Shown: positions 27,122 through 37,705 of the stretch, in pieces
How positions within the stretch are numbered: the first letter of the stretch is position 1
Layout: every line of letters begins with the position of its first letter
Position numbers and translations under genes: made by a program
Source of the DNA: Guyanagaster necrorhizus
Taxonomy: Eukaryota; Basidiomycota; Agaricomycetes; Agaricales; Physalacriaceae
Reading direction: 5' to 3'
Assembly (NCBI RefSeq): GCF_019112545.1
Contig: NW_025064918.1
Coordinates: 310,001-374,000, forward strand
Length of the DNA stretch: 64,000 nt
The notes under the pieces: generated by a model
The model's database searches: none
What the model saw: only the letters and a program-made list of their open reading frames with translations
What the model was told of the DNA's origin: nothing

Positions 27122-27581
27122 TGTTATGATTTTCTTCCATTTTTTGTCTTAACCCCTATTTATGCTTAGTCAGAGCATCAGGATGAGTGCTTAAGACCAT
27201 AGGACAAGGCTTAGTCATCACAACTAGTGAAGTCAGTCATTGTCTTTTGATGCAATGGCATTGTCCAATGATACACAATGAGCCTTTTATGTATGGTAAT
27301 AATGCCTCAGGACAAAGAGCACAAAGACAGAGAAATATACAATAAGTAGATAGTATTATTAGCAAACCTTGTTTTGTATTTAAGAGGCTCACTCTTGCTG
27401 GTAAAACCCAGCTTTGAGCTAAAGCTTATACACCCTCATTCTACTCTCAAGCCAATTACAAAAAAGCCTTAAAGCACAAGAATCAACAGCACAATCCAGT
27501 GAACTCTAATGGAAGGCTTGAATGTGAAGCCACATTGGTTTATCATGTGCCATGTTGATCATGTGCAGCCTGAGCCTAACA
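27122..27581 (+). repeat. 3' LTR of element D (460 bp)
   Basis: TGTTA...TAACA ends, oriented plus. TATTTAA at 27377-27383 and the decayed self-priming sequence AGCTTTGAGCTAA at 27410-27422 keep the family spacing. It carries the CpG losses of the rest of D. Confidence 0.85.
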
Positions 27582-28194
27582 GACTGAGGTAGTGGATCTA
27601 CTCTACTGGTATATATACTGATGTGTGAAGTATAGGGGTATGGATAAAGGAAAGAGCAGCATACATTGTGGAATCATGGTGGGTATCCCATGTCTAGTTC
27701 AACAAAAAGTAGATTTCATACATGTTTGTGGGGTTGATAATTCATGTTATCTGGGCCTTGCTCAAGTAGTGATTGTTTTCCACCTCACTCTTGAAATGTT
27801 TGATCTCTACCCTGACTTCTTCAAGCTATTTTTGCTGCATGGTGTGGAGGAAAGAGCAATGAAGTTGAGAAAACAGAAAGATGAACTGGAACTGAAGCTG
27901 AGAGAGAGATTTTGGGGAGATGAGAGTATTTGTAACTATCCAACTCAAAAATCAGCCAAACTGTTCCTGGAATTAAAACTGGTTTGCCTGTTCATTGATA
28001 ACCTCTCGCTCCCAGGCTGCCAGTCAATGAGTCAGACTTGTATTTTTGGAGAGACAGGAACCATTAACCTCCCACACAGCCACTTCCCTTGACAGGTGCT
28101 TGGCAAATAGTCCAATCCTCCAGTGCTCAGCTGCTCAATTACTAATCATAGCATCAGGCACAACATGACAAGCAAAATCTGTATTGCAGACCCA
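27582..28194. other. CpG-poor region, no recognised gene
   Basis: Contains one open stretch of 155 codons (27625-28092, plus) with a basic, Leu/Glu-rich middle. I recognise no family, and the CpG-poor setting suggests a relic. Confidence 0.4.
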
Positions 28195-29225
28195 AGGGAT
28201 GAAGGCAAGCAGTTTTGGGTCCAGAACTACAGCTTTCTACTTGAAAAGAGCTACAAATTACATCCTCATTATGACCCAAGCTGATTCTCATACCAGATAC
28301 AAGATGGTTTGAGATGGTACTGTCATTGCAGTCTCTTCGAGGATAAACAACTTGCTTGCATGCATTTTCTTCAGTTCATGAATAAACAAATAATCTGAAA
28401 ATATCTTAGAATCTTGCATAGATTATAGATGCCATCCAATTGTCTGACAAATTTCAAGTCATCCTCAGACCAACTCCTGTGGATTCAGCAGAGCTAGCTA
28501 TGATGAAACGACTCTCTACCAGAACTTCTGGAGAATCCATGGAACCACTCTGTATCTGTCCTTGATATCTTAGAACTTCCAGATGATAAAGCTCAGGTTA
28601 TCATTGTTATGCTCAAGTTTCAAGACCTCAGTTCTCCCGATTTCCATTGTCAATCAGAGTTTGCAGAGGTGATCTGCCAGATCCCAGAGGTATGCATTGA
28701 GGTCTCTTAACAGACTACTCTTAGAATTTTGCTTTATTATTTTGCATATCAGGATAGCATCGACAGTGTGCATCTCAGGCTTCTAATCCATCAGCACTGC
28801 CACATCATGCCCATTCATTACTATATCATCAACTTTGAAAGCTTAAAGGAAATGCCAGAAAGCAGGGATAATGCAATTATCCTTGGAGTGCATTGTCAAA
28901 TCAAAACTGCCTCTGAGTTCATGGTGTATATTCCACACAATCCTTTCAAACTGGATATATACAACATTGATGCTATATTCCTGTCCCTATGTGACATACA
29001 ATGTATTTTTCTCTGATCTTCTGGAACTCAGTTGATATGGATTACAGGAATACTATGGACTAGACAATTTCAGACAATTCCTGCTTTGGCTGACCTGTGA
29101 TGATCCTCTTGCTAGACCAAACACAACTGAAGCCCTCCAACAGTTGGATGAATTTATTGCATCTAAAGAGAAGATATGGGCTTATAGATGTATTTGGCTG
29201 ACTGCATCATGGGGAAAGCCTCCAC
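28195..29225 (+). pseudogene. Kinase-like pseudogene, CpG-depleted
   Basis: Relic of the fungal kinase-like family also found at 31443-33827. Shared blocks are an N-terminal KQFWVQNYSFLLEKSYKLHPHYD (near 28205), LDILELPDD then SSPDFHCQSEF (near 28560-28665), the DFG-region HYYIINFES with NPFKLDIYNID (28810-28970), and the C-terminal YGLDNFRQFLLWL, DDPLARPNTTEAL (29050-29140). Many stops interrupt the frames, and the catalytic HRD loop is not discernible. The remaining CpGs are mostly followed by A. It sits between element D and a long hairpin. Confidence 0.65.
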
Positions 29226-29280
29226 TGTTATTTGTTCAATCTTTATGGCGAAAATTTCCTTGTTTGCTGAGGCTCCCTTT

Positions 29281-29734
29281 ACTGCTGTGATAGATTGGTA
29301 TTTACAAGGGGTCAAATCCTGTGATATATTTTAATAGAAATTTTGAACCTAAATCCAAGTAAGAAAATACCATCCAGATTTGATGGCTGGGGATTTGGTA
29401 AACAAAACCCACTCAAAAAGACCTGTAGGATTTGGGAACATCTTTGTTACAGGATTACATAAGAGATTTGAGAATGAAATCTGAAACAAGTACTTGGCCC
29501 TTTGTCTCTTGGCTATGATAGGTATTTGTTCCAGATTTCATTCTCAAATCTCTTATGTAATCCTGTAACAAAGATGTTCCCAAATCCTACAGGTCTTTTT
29601 GAGTGGGTTTTGTTTACTAAATCCCCAGCCATCAAATCTGGATGGTATTTCCTTACTTGGATTTAGGTTCAAAATTTCTATTAAAATATGTCACAGGATT
29701 TGACCCCTTGTAAATACCAATCCATCACAGCAGT
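29281..29734. repeat. Long inverted repeat (213-bp arms, 28-nt loop)
   Basis: Positions 29281-29493 and 29522-29734 are reverse complements with about six mismatches. The spacer is 28 nt. There is no open frame and no clear target duplication. A transcript would fold into a near-perfect hairpin. It could be a foldback or MITE-like element or an inverted duplication, and a possible small-RNA source. It immediately follows the kinase-like relic. Confidence 0.9.
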
Positions 29735-31090
29735 GCTTTCTACTAGACCACCCTCAAGTTGCACTCCTCCATGTTTTGCTTTGTTTTGAGCTACTGTTAT
29801 CCAAATCATCGACCCCACATCATCTGATTATCTTTAATGCCACATTCATATTGTATACCCTGCTACTGATATCTGATCGGAACTTATCCTCCAATGCCAT
29901 GCTATTTTGTTCTTTCAGATATATGTTAATATGTCATGCAGACGAGGTTTCTGGACTCGGTCACTTCAAACGAATCGTCATTTACGGATTGTCATCTCTT
30001 TGAAGAAGGTGCCAATTTTAGGCAGGGAAAGGGGAAAGATGAGCTGATTGAGCTGCGCGCAGAGGGATTCCCGATCCCATATCAGCGTGGGAATTTACCG
30101 TGCATTTGAACCAGGCCATAAGTGTCGTGGTCTTTGAAGCTTCCTCTTTCAGTCTCAGTACAAGGACAAACAGAGTACCTACTTATCTCCTTCTGCTCAG
30201 AAATGCCTCGAGGTTCACATCGTTTTTGAGTGAGTCATGTCGGTACCGACGCCAATGTGTTGGGTTCGTATCCGATTGTAGCACTCCTCAAGAAAAATCA
30301 AATTGAACTCCTCGCCTCGTTGTACGTAGGAGCCTGATATCGACATCCTCTGGTCCCGTCGTAGAGTTCTGGCCCGTAAACCCTGGTTTGAATTCACGTA
30401 CACCCAAATCAGAGGCTCGTTCATTCTAGGGTCTTATCGTGCCTGTCTTCCTCGTGGCTTCCAAATCAGATTCCAGGAAGACGAGCGGAAGACCATTGTA
30501 TCCTATAATGGCTCGAATCTATGCGTATGACAGGAGCAACAAGCGCTCAGGACCACAATGAGACAGATATTCCGTTTCGCCGGGTATGAGAGTTGTCATA
30601 TGCCTCCTAGTCATTCAAGGCCCTAGGCTACTATGTTGCCGTCAAAGTTAGACACTGGGATTGGTTCCTGAATCTAGCTCTCAGCGCTCCACCGATAATC
30701 GTTGACTTGGAGGATATATTCGTCTAACACCATCCTCGGACAGCTGCTCCGTGATGACGATTTGGGCTAACAGCGGCCGATTCCCAATGCCCTCCAGACA
30801 CCGCGGTGGCAATAGCCAAAAACTACGCGTTTCAGGCGTCGACATCAAGAACGACATCCCTGTCAGCCGAGTCAGCCAAAAAAATCAGAGATATACAAGA
30901 GATATATATAACCTTACAGGGCGAACAAGATCGATGGCAGCTACAACGTGATATCTCCATTTTTTTGCATCAATGAAAAACGACCATCAACTTGGACCCT
31001 TCTTGATGGCATCTTGTCCCGAACCTTAAAAATCTGCTTCAGAGCCCGATGAATCAGCTCATGTAAATCGCGAGGTCTGATGCGACGTGC
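29735..31090. other. Transition from CpG-poor to CpG-rich DNA, no confident gene
   Basis: CpG is rare to about 29935 and then common. Plus-strand frames around 30360-30540 look protein-like over short spans (such as VLARKPWFEFTYTQIRG), but I cannot join them into a gene or name a family. Confidence 0.4.
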
Positions 31091-31442
31091 TCTTTGATAG
31101 ATGCCACGATCGTGGCATCCCCAGACGAGTCAAAGATCCCAGTGGGATAGTAAATTCTAATCGCAAGACGGAGATCAAGCTATGGATCATGAAAGCAGAT
31201 GCCTGCAACGAGGTCCTCGTGAGATCAAATCATCACGACTGCGAGAAAAGCTTTCGATCTTCGAAGCAGCCCAGTCTCTTGGCAGATGCAGACATCGCAG
31301 TCAGAAAAACTAGGGAAATGCTGGTGGTACTGAGGTGACTCACGGATAGAAGAACGTATATGAAATGCAGATTTGAACTTCCGACAAGGACACGGGCATT
31401 TTCCTTTTCACATTTGGGCCTGATTCTGAGGGTTGGGTTTAA
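31091..31442. repeat. Tandem-duplicated 3' flank of kinase-like gene, copy 1
   Basis: Resembles about 32090-32430. Both encode, on the plus strand, a frame ending in a similar stretch (VRKTREMLVVLR and IRKIRNLSAVLR) followed by a similar TGACTCAC...GATAGA stretch. Each copy lies just 3' of a minus-strand kinase-like gene or fragment, so the duplicated unit includes the kinase 3' end and its downstream flank. Confidence 0.55.
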
Positions 31443-32020
31443 TCAATGATAAAAAACACCTGCTGCGCTTCGTTTATGTTGATTCAGGCCCGGCGTGAAC
31501 GTCAATAATATGTGTTTCGTCTGCTCAAAAATGGAACAAATCGGGTAAGTCCAAGCGAAAGCGCGACGGGAGAGAAACATGTGTGGAGGGAACGAGTCAC
31601 CCAGGTAGGCCATGTTCCATATCCTCCACCTCGTCGATGGATTACTCAATCGTGAAACAAGGGCGTCAAAACGTGCATGTGCCTCTGATGCATGCGGTTC
31701 CTTGTCGCGATCAGGCGAGATCATCATCTTTAGCAATCAATGGCTGTCCCGATATCTTGAGAAAACTACCTTTAATACCATGAGCTTCGCGAGTTGGTAC
31801 ACATCTGCCCTAGAGCACTACGTCGTCTGGATTCTTCGTCCTCGGCACATGCTGGCCGACAATCCCAGAACCTGCAGTCGCCAGGCCAGGCTCTTCGCAG
31901 CTATGAACAAGGGTGCTCGCCAAATTCAATTTTGTACATGGGGTCGAAATTTTTTATTCTCAGGCATCGAAGGGGTACCGACCCAACCACGTGATATATA
32001 CTGACGCAATATATGACATC
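31443..32020 (-). pseudogene. Kinase-like pseudogene, C-terminal part
   Basis: Minus-strand fragment related to the gene at 32500-33827. In order it shows YKIEFGEH (matching YYYIDFEF), EEPGLATAGSGIVGQHVPRTKNPDD, RADVYQLAKLMVLK (matching EDVYDLDEAIFTTLK), a likely intron, then HASEAHARFDALVSRLSNPSTRWRIW. Frameshifts and a stop separate these blocks, and nothing resembling the N-lobe is found. CpG content is normal, so loss was not by CpG decay. Confidence 0.6.
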
Positions 32021-32499
32021 AATTTCATGACTAAGCCATATGGCCCTTTCCGGCAGTTTCGTTGCAACCTCCCCTCCACATCGCGACCTCAACGCCTCTG
32101 AACTCGGCAGGCGTCACGCACCCAATTCTTTGGCACTCGAAAAACAGGATAGATTGATCACAGTCAGTCCCTGTACAAGGAATAATAGGGATTCTCATAA
32201 AAAAATTTTCAGGCCTTCCAAGACCCTACCGGCTGTGCCGGGCCGACATTCCCGAGCACCCTTGGCTATGAACGTCGTGATCAGAAAAATAAGGAACCTT
32301 TCAGCGGTACTGCGATGACTCACAGATAGAGAAACCTGTTTACAACGCAGAACTTCAGCCAAAGATACAGGTGGTTTCCTTTTCATAGATGGGGTTTAGA
32401 TCTGTTGCTGAAAATTCAGTGACAATGTGTGTGCTGTGGTTTGGTTCACGTCCAATTAGTCCCGGTGTGAAAATCAATGCTATGCAATTGTGAATCTAT

Positions 32500-33827
32500 A
32501 GAGACGATGGAAAAAAGGTATGTTCAAGCGAAGAGATGACGAGAAGGGAATAAATAGTAGGGAAGCCGACTCCACGGCGGAGGATACGTGGGATCACGGT
32601 AGGGTGTATTCCATATCCGCCACTGCATAGGCGTGTCACCAAGCCATGAAAAAAGGGCATCTGATTATGAAAGTGCTTCTGACGCCGTCATCCGCTTGTC
32701 AGGACTGCGCGACATCATTCTTTTAAGCAGGGGCTTGAAGTTGGCCAGCCAAATATATTCCCATATTATCCCTCAATAAAGTTATTATCAGAGGATGACG
32801 AAGCTACCTTCAATGTGGTGAAAATTGCTTCGTCGAGGTCATAGACATCTTCCTTGAAGGGATTGTTGGGTACTCCATAGGAACCGTCGAAACTTAGCTT
32901 AGGAACAGCAGCCACTTCTATGCCCTCAGGGAAACATTGTGCAAACTCGAAGTCAATGTAGTAGTAATTGACGGGGGCCACACGGACTCGAAGCTCAGTA
33001 AAAAGACCGCGGGTTGCACCATCATGACTGCCATCCATAGCGAAATGAATGCCTTTAGCGATGACGCGTCGATGATCCATGACAATGTCGTTTATAGTGA
33101 TGTCTCTGCGAGGAGTCGTTAGATTCATAAACCTGGAATTCTCAAAAGGTAACAGTTACCCATGCGCAATGTTCAACCTATTCATAAATTCCAAACCCTG
33201 AAGTGTGAGCGAGTGATTTGTCAAAACGCTGTTTGAGGAAGAAACTCGACGGCGAGTAATTGTCGGAAGAGCTCAATGAACTCTGACACGCAATGAAAGT
33301 TTGGAGAGGCGAAGTAACGAAACATAGCTTTGACAAGCAATGCCCAATTCTCGTCGGGAAATTGAATGACATCAAGGAGAGGTATGGCGTGATTTCGAGG
33401 ATTGTCCTTCAGCTCGGCTGAGGAAAGTTAAATGGTGATCTGCAACTCCAAATTATCTGGCTACATCCGTGGAACTACCTTGAGAACGACTTGACAGCCA
33501 TCCGAGGTACGTATCGCATCTATGATCCGCCAGCGCTAGGTGTATAGTCCCAAGCAATTGAACAATGTATGCCAGTCGAAGACGTACGGGACTGTAATGG
33601 ATGATGTGCTGGTCTTCATAGTACACGCCGAATTTCTTCGGTCGAGGATTCGACTGCCAGGAAGGAACCCAGTCAGCATGATATCGTGGTCGGAGCATGT
33701 ATCCTCGAGAGGCGAGAAAAGGCTGGTGATTGACCCAAAATATTTCTCCTTCCTTCCTTCCGGAATCGGGCGTGTACAATTTGCTGTCCTGAGGCGCCTC
33801 TGTGCGATCCGTGGCTTCGCTTGGCAT
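32500..33827 (-). CDS. Kinase-like protein, multi-exon, possibly inactive
   Basis: Minus-strand member of a basidiomycete protein-kinase-like family. Exon 1 (33827-33588) holds EIFWVNHQPFLASRGYMLRP and RYHADWVPSWQ. A 52-nt intron is followed by RWRIIDAIRTSDGCQVVLK (33535-33479), then DNPRNHAIPLLDVIQFPD and the SPNFHCVSEFIELFRQ block, GLEFMNRLNIAHG, DITINDIVMDH, and NYYYIDFEFAQ with NNPFKEDVYDLDEAIF (near 32840-32960). A C-terminal PLLKRMMSRSPDKRMTASEAL lies near 32700. The usual HRD reads HGD with my splice choice, and DFG reads DFE, so it may be a pseudokinase. A stop follows ASEALS, so the 3' end may be broken. Exon limits after 33417 are tentative. Confidence 0.55.
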
Positions 33828-34627
33828 GAGGAATTGTTGAAAGATTATGTCAGCTTTGGTCTGTTACTCAGACGAACCAGCTCGAGAGACAAAATGAAAA
33901 TGATACGTTCTTCAACCCTTTCACTTTGGCGCGAGCTTTATGCTGTTCTTTCATCTGCTATGGAAACAGTGCTTTGGACGATATATCCGAAGTACCTCAA
34001 GAACTTCCAGAGAACCGACGAATCTACAAACAGACCAACTAGGTTCTGATCAAATATGTGTTTGCCTTTTGTAACGCTCAATCATGACGATAATGATAAT
34101 ACTATTGAGGGGCTTTATTATTTAAGACCATTCTCTGTGACTTGAAACAGTTGTGGGTCCAGTACGTTAGGCGTCCTTAAGAATCGTACTTTGAGGTAGT
34201 TACCATGAAGGAGCGATTTGAATCTTACAACAATCAACGACGAAAGGAGCTTCCAGATAAAGGTCCTGAATTTGTGGTATATATTGACAGGGGTTGTAAA
34301 CAACAAAGCGGGAAAACTTTCTAACACAAGAAGAGAAAAAAGAAACGATGCTACGGAACACTACTAGCTACAGTAAATATGACGATGCGAAGATATATGC
34401 TAATGATAATGATTAAAGAAAATGATAAAGCAAGCGCTCGCCTACTCGAGGCCGCTTTTTGGAAAATCCAAGAAAGATTCAAGACGGACGTTGAAAGCCA
34501 AACGAAGTTTTTTTGCCGGGCCAAAAAGAGAATCTTTTCTTCAAATCTTGAGAAGTTGAGGGGGGCAGGGCGGAATCACACATGCCGGGGGGGCTTGAAC
34601 GGAAGACTCAAAAACAGATCGACGCTC
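33828..34627. other. Intergenic, no recognised gene
   Basis: Between the divergent end of the kinase-like gene and the 3' end of the Hsp20-like gene. It is moderately AT-rich around 34050-34440. The plus-strand open frame from 34379 runs antisense through the Hsp20 exons and is treated as a shadow. Confidence 0.5.
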
Positions 34628-35727
34628 TCATCGAAGAGGTACCATCTGGACCTCATTCTTGTCATCAGGCGGACCGCATTGGATCTTCAGAACAAGAATC
34701 CCATCCTCATATCTTGCATCGATATCTTCCGGCTAGGACATCGTAAGTCACGGGTGTCTTACAGAACAGAAGGGAAACCGAAGCGCAGGACAGGGGAGGG
34801 TGGGGGCGTACTTTGCAGTCTGGGGAAACGACGATGGATCTCTTGCATTGACCGTACTTGCCCTCAATCCAGAATATCTCACTCCCTGGCGCGGGATCTC
34901 GCGACGTTGTGGCTCCGGGAAAGGGAGCATGCCTGGTGGCGTATACAGTTACCTGCCTGGAGTGGTTATAAAAGCACGTCCAGAGACGGATGGAAATATC
35001 TTCGCGCTTAACGCCGGGAAGCTCAAAGTGGGCGGTGATCGTTGTAGTCTCGGGATCGTAGCGCCAGTCGAACCGGATGAAGAGGGTTCGCGATGCTTGC
35101 GAAAGTAAGAGAGAGGTAGAGGTGCGTTCGCGACTGCCGACCGAGACGGGGGAGCTATCACTGCGTAAGCTATCATTCGATGGATGAAATAGTAATTGAC
35201 TTACGAACGAGGACGTTGAGGAGTGGGCGGTCCGGTAGGTGCCCTGACTGGGGCCAGTATCGGTGGGACAAATCTAATGACAGGATCCTGGTTTTGACTA
35301 GGACCAGCCGCGCTGCCTGGCCGAACATAAGGATGAGCTCTGTGCTCTCTGGATCGAGGCGGAGTTCGACGAAGGTGCTGACGTCCTCTCGTTGGCGGCT
35401 CTGACCTATTAGCAACGGAATAAGCATCACACAGTGTAATTCCACGTCATCAAAAGCCGACCTGGGTTGAGGTACTGGAAGAAGTTGAATGGTATTATTA
35501 TCGATGGGAGAGCTCTGGCCTGCAGCACTCAGATGCTCCGGCTGTACCGTTTGCGTGTACATCGGCGGCAACGTTGGGGTCAGCGGCGATAGCTGGTCGG
35601 TAAAAACGGGCTCAGATTGTTGGGTTTGAGGTTGATGTTCAATAACCTCCCAGGAAGGGAAAACTTCACGCGGCGTTGAGGGGTCCGAATACTGTTCTGA
35701 ATATTGGCCATGGTAAGGATACGACAT
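34628..35727 (-). CDS. Hsp20 / alpha-crystallin domain protein (306 aa, 4 exons)
   Basis: Predicted small heat-shock-type chaperone. Exons by splice signals: 35727-35462, 35405-35205, 35160-34812 and 34732-34628, with introns of 56, 44 and 79 nt. They sum to 921 nt in frame. The alpha-crystallin domain is seen as FDWRYDPETTTITAHFELPG, VKREDISIRL, QVTVYA, CKRSIVVSPDCK and PEDIDARYEDGILVLKI. About 185 residues of Pro/Gln/Ser-rich sequence precede it, unusually long for the family and possibly disordered. There is an insertion rich in Pro between the VTVYA strand and the KRSIVV strand. The C-terminus ends soon after the domain (VQMVPLR). Expected to act in the cytosol or nucleus on unfolded proteins. 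Confidence 0.8.
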
Positions 35728-35763
35728 GAGCGCTACAGAGAAGAAAAATTTGATGCCACGCGG

Positions 35764-35812
35764 CCTTTTATCTCCCCGGAATCAATTTGAGTCATTATGT
35801 CCGCTTCGGGAA
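35764..35812 (-). promoter_or_regulatory. Possible promoter of Hsp20-like gene
   Basis: Upstream of the ATG, the minus strand shows GATAAAAGG (35772-35764), and TTCGGGAA at 35805-35812 fits one TTCnnGAA pair of a heat-shock element. A single pair is weak evidence, and the TATA-like box is close to the start codon. Confidence 0.25.
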
Positions 35813-36077
35813 ATATTATGGCACGTGGTCGTGTTCTGACTTTGGTCACCGGTAGAACGCCGGAGTTCGATCATGTTCGATCCTTCCATATGCTTTTCCA
35901 CGGACCTTGTTAGTTTTTTACGCTGAAGGTAAGACTAGACGCCCTAAATTGTGCCCAAATTCTCTTCTTTTACCAACAAACAGGAAATGGAACGACGTTC
36001 CGCGGCTATCTGGATGCTGTTTACCTAAAGTAGCAGCCCCGCCTTTGGTGGAGACTCGTCTAGTCACATGCAAAATC

Positions 36078-37243
36078 CCTGCCACCATCAGGTCCTTGAA
36101 GACATGAGTCAAAGCCTGTATGACTGCTAGTGGTCCCAAGCTTTTCCCTCCATGCTTGGGGATGCAAAAATCGAGCTATAATAATGCTCTCCTTAAGTAG
36201 ATGCGAGTCAAATGCTAGGTGTTCTAGGGTGAGCTTGGCCGGTGCATGCGGCGGTGATTTTCCGCACGATCCTCCTACAATCGCCTATGCTTCCGCCTCT
36301 CTCCATACTAGAATAAAAATACATCGGCTTGCTTCCCGAAGCTACAATAGACTCTTCGTCATGGGGATATTATGGATCTCGAGAACGTTTCATCCGCCTC
36401 AACGTTTCACGGCTGCACCATTTTGGGGGCCAAAGGTACAGTGACACTCCACAGAGTTCCCTTCACGGCCTGGGAAGGCCTTTTGCCTGTATCCTCCATG
36501 TTATAAAAGCTCATGATCCGTGTGTTCACTGTAGCTTCAAGGTCATTTTCTGCAATGAATCTCACAACTGTTCTTGCCTTTGTCCTTGCTGCTGTCGGAG
36601 CCATAGCCTCACCTGTTGTTGACAAGCGCCAGTCATGCGCAGAGGCTGCGCAGTTTGGGGTCCTCGAAATAGTTCCTTCCGATTTGCAGCCTGGCACGGT
36701 AAGCAGTCGATTTACTGCATTGTATATCCCAATTTTTTACGTGTTTCAGGGTTTCACGGTTCACATCGACTATGCATGTGCCGTGGAGTTAGGCGTCGTC
36801 CCGACTTACATCGATACTTACATAGAGGTTCCCGAGGGCAACAACGGACACGAGCCTCCCATTCTGCTCGACCGTCGGACGTTTGTTTTGTCGCCACCGC
36901 CTCTGACTCAGGCTCTTACCTTCACTGCGAGCGTACGTGAAATGACTTCATATTTTGGCCCGTTCATACATTTTTGTTGCCTAGTTCCCATACTACCCGG
37001 TGTTGTTTGAAGGTGCTCAGTACACGATCGGCGTTCATACAATTTATCCTATCAATGGAACGGATGGGAATCCGATCTTGATAGAGGGTATAGTCTATGG
37101 GGACATTAATGTTACTACTTCTTAAGGATTTTTCGGGCGGATTTTTCTTTTGTAGCATCCATTCACAATGGACTTGAACCTATCGTTTCTAATGACATTC
37201 GAGACTTCGTTGTTCAATGACTCTTAAGGGCATCTTGAAAACT
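36078..37243 (+). repeat. Tandem duplication unit 1 (secreted-protein gene plus promoter)
   Basis: Similar over its whole length to about 37706-38815: the upstream ACCATCAGGTCCTTGAAGAC block, promoter, three exons, both introns and the 3' flank. A further similar piece lies downstream (near 37500 and 38930), so the original duplication was somewhat longer, with a period of about 1.6 kb. Confidence 0.85.
36555..37125 (+). CDS. Small secreted protein, copy 1 (155 aa, 3 exons)
   Basis: Exons 36555-36698, 36750-36932 and 36985-37125, all phase 0, 468 nt in total; introns 51 and 52 nt with GTAAGC..CAG and GTACGT..TAG. Signal peptide about residues 1-18 (MNLTTVLAFVLAAVGAIA), then VVDKRQ, a Kex2-type site suggesting processing of a short propeptide. 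The mature part has two Cys (one possible disulfide), conserved YIEVPEGNNGHEP and EGAQYTIG, and two N-glycosylation sequons (NGT and NVT) near the end. I recognise no family or enzyme motif, and a wall-associated or effector-like role cannot be judged from sequence. The second copy at 38118 is nearly the same length, and the promoter is also duplicated. Confidence 0.8.
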
Positions 37244-37705
37244 GTAAGACTGTATAATTCGGTGACTTCTGCTGATACGGCTCAGATAAATAAGTGTAAA
37301 CCAATCTATCTCGGTAGCTCGTAAGTAGTAAAAGTTGAAAGTAGTAGCTGTGAGGGAAGCATTAATAGTACAAATAAGCTAAGAGGACATGATGTGAGAT
37401 AAGAAAGATGGCAAAGATACAGTTTTCAAGTCGGCTTTCTTTTTTGTTGGAGCTGGACATGTGCTTCGCTTGTATTTCGCCCATATTCTCCCACACTACG
37501 TCTAACGTCAATCAACAAGAACGGAAAATTCTAGATCTCGCTTCCGTAGATGGCTTCCTCATCAAGGCTTCGCGGATCACATTACGAAAGACGCTTTGAC
37601 GCTGGTGTAGCAAATCATTGAAAGCGGAGCAGGCCTAGGAACAAGCAACTTCTTTGTGTAAATGCGCCCTTTTTTCTTTACATTCTGCATCACAGGCAAA
37701 GGTTC
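37244..37705. other. Spacer between the two tandem units
   Basis: Holds no recognised gene. The piece near 37490-37570 (TCTAACGTC...CTTCCGTAGATGGC) recurs near 38925-38960. Confidence 0.5.

Larger units (their letters stand above)
10806..27581 (+). mobile_element. Ty3/gypsy element D, ancient host of the nested insertions
   Basis: Plus-strand relic related to A and B. In order it shows gag (10806-13179), protease (13180-14246), RT/RNase H (15663-17086), integrase and chromodomain (25684-27088), polypurine tract (27106-27121) and 3' LTR (27122-27581). It is interrupted by B at its left end, by X at 14247 and by C at 17087. Its 5' part must lie left of the B/A block. Frames are riddled with TGA, TAG and Arg-to-Gln/Trp changes, and CpG is nearly gone except mostly in TCGA. 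Confidence 0.88.

Noticed and set aside
10806..27586. GACTG after the B LTR (10806-10810) and again after the D 3' LTR (27582-27586)
   Set aside because: It tempts one to call a target duplication of a single element, but the two LTRs belong to different elements in opposite orientation. A five-base match can be chance.
29281..29734. Hairpin as a transcription terminator or CRISPR-like repeat
   Set aside because: Arms of 213 bp in a fungal genome do not fit a terminator, and there is only one pair with no spacers.
34379..35011. 210-codon plus-strand open frame
   Set aside because: It runs antisense through the Hsp20-like exons, and its translation is basic and motif-free. The minus strand has domain motifs and a consistent splice pattern.
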